Positions 62,820 to 64,000 of a DNA stretch of 64,000 nucleotides are shown in pieces. Source of the stretch: Strigamia acuminata (taxonomy: Eukaryota > Arthropoda > Chilopoda > Geophilomorpha > Linotaeniidae); the NCBI GenBank assembly GCA_949358305.1, contig OX442317.1, forward strand, positions 15,690,491 to 15,754,490. The letters run 5' to 3'. The translations under genes were made by a program, and so were the position numbers. The first letter of the stretch is position 1. Each line of letters opens with the position of its first letter. The notes under the pieces are model-generated. The model ran no database searches and was not told the origin of the DNA. It saw only the letters and a program-made list of their open reading frames with translations.

Positions 62820-64000
62820 AAAGAGGGCCCGCAGTGCTGTGTGGTGGGCGGGTATTATCCCGCAAATCATTACCTTCGTTCAGAAGTGCGTTATCTGCGC
62901 GCAAAGCAGACCCTTGCCGCCACACGCGCTGCCTATTTCGTGGCCACGGGCCGAGGAGCCGTGGGCCCGTATACACATCGATTATGCCGGCCCGATACAG
63001 TCGCAGATGGTCCTGGTCTTGGTCGACGCCTACTCGGGGTGGATCGAGGCGAGGGCGACGCAAGCGGCCACTTTAGCCGCCACTATTTCGATTCTCAGGC
63101 GTGTTTTCAGCACTTTTGGGCTCCCTCACCTTTTGGTGAGTGACAACGGAGCCCAATTCACGTCTGCAGAGTTTGCCAGTTTTTTGAGAAGAAATGGTGT
63201 AGAACACATTTTCTCCCCTCCATACCACGTGCAGTCCAATGGCCAAGCGGAACGCGCGGTACGGTGGGTAAAAGACCGTTTATCGAAGTTTACCAAGGGG
63301 GACTTAGAGTTACGGTTGTTAAGACTGATGCTGTATCAGCACACAAGCTTTCGCACGCGAGACAATCAGTCGCCGGCAATGCTTTTTATTGGGCGACAAC
63401 CGTTCACCTTTTTGGACTTGGTGAAACCCAGATGCACAGGGGGTGTGGGACCTACTAACTCTCGTTTCAGGTACTTCGGTGTTGGCGACAAGCTTTGGTA
63501 CAAGTCGTTCCCGGCGAGCACGCCGCCGTGGCGGCCAGGAATTGTACTGGAGAGACGTGGCAAGTTGGTCTACCGGTTGAAAGATGTTCAGACAGAGAAG
63601 GAAGTGGTCAGACACTTGAACCACGTGATGAAACGGGACGTGGCGGACCCCAAGGAGATAGTAACATCAATACCAACAGCGGCGCCGTCAGTTCTCGTGT
63701 CCGAGGAGGAAACGAGAGGTTATACGTATGTGCCGATGCCAGGAACTCCACCTCCGGGTCTACTTGGGGCGGTGCAGGTCCAGCCGCAGCCCCTACTGAC
63801 GCCACCCGCAATACCTCGCGGCACGCCCCCGCAAGCTGTGGCGACGCCGCCGCTTGGAAGTCCACAAGTTACGGCGACAATTCCGCCGGCAATCTTTGCC
63901 ACGCCAGGGCAAGGACCGTTTCCCGTTCCCGTCGCGGTGACACCATTAATTCCGGCAATGGTTGAGCCGGTAATTGACGAGCAGCAGCGGGGAGAGTTAC
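62820..64000 (+). pseudogene. Gypsy-1 integrase fragment, fourth copy, cut by the window
   Basis: Gypsy-1 pol from the Copia-A target site to the window end: zinc-binding remainder, integrase core (HIDYAGP, LVSDNGAQF, SNGQAERAV) and the Pro-rich tail. Several changes not in the other three copies (GGGTATTATCC, GACGCAAGCGGCC, CACGCGAGAC) mark this copy as more distant than the tandem copies. Confidence 0.9.

Overview
This is animal nuclear DNA, probably from an arthropod (the clade is inferred, not proven). There is no sign of bacterial genes. Almost every base belongs to transposable elements stacked inside one another: at least five Ty1/copia-type LTR families, two Ty3/gypsy-type elements, a 10-bp satellite, and one virus-like DNA transposon of the Polinton/Maverick class. 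No ordinary host gene was recognised.

Layout. 1-13805: a nest of copia elements. A minus-strand element (Copia-II; 5' LTR at 11028-11337) carries an LTR of another family in its pol gene (1-451) and a nearly complete minus-strand element (Copia-III, 2886-9876) in its gag gene. Copia-II itself sits in a plus-strand element (Copia-IV), of which only the RT/RNase H part and one LTR remain (11338-13805). Copia-IV sits in the reverse transcriptase gene of a gypsy element (Gypsy-1, from 13806). 15127-22320: a structurally complete copia element (Copia-A) with two 480-bp LTRs, an initiator-tRNA-Met primer site, an uninterrupted 1671-codon gag-pol and the target duplication AAAGA, also inserted in Gypsy-1. 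19207-35321: two nested tandem duplications (units of 3924 and 5215 bp) that re-copy the 3' part of Copia-A together with the 3' part of Gypsy-1 and the satellite. 36646-41424: a second gypsy element (Gypsy-2) with 5' LTR and complete gag-pol, fused in frame to a 5'-truncated Copia-A copy (Copia-D). Copia-D (41425-62819) holds a solo LTR (41719-42259) and the Polinton (44573-61013). Another copy of the Copia-A LTR/Gypsy-1 junction closes the window.

The Polinton is the most interesting part. It is 16,441 bp with 95-bp terminal inverted repeats and a perfect 6-bp target duplication (GCCACA). The plus strand codes for protein-primed DNA polymerase B, then (right side) a zinc ribbon, a phospholipase A2-like protein, a chromodomain integrase and a cysteine protease. 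The minus strand codes, in the order of transcription, for a packaging ATPase, a 377-aa protein, a penton-type minor capsid protein, a 53-aa protein, a double-jelly-roll-type major capsid protein, a small membrane-active-looking protein, a second cysteine protease and a 546-aa fibre-like coiled-coil protein. Together this is the set needed to replicate protein-primed linear DNA, build, mature and package an icosahedral particle, breach a membrane and integrate. Four neighbouring reading-frame pairs are offset by -1 at runs of 7 to 16 A, which suggests either slippage-based expression or homopolymer errors.

A second observation concerns the LTRs. Five copia LTR families that differ in most of their sequence share a YY1-like AAGATGGC(C/G)GC box followed at once by a short hairpin whose stem differs but stays paired. 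In at least three of them a second hairpin follows a (T/G)ATAAG box.
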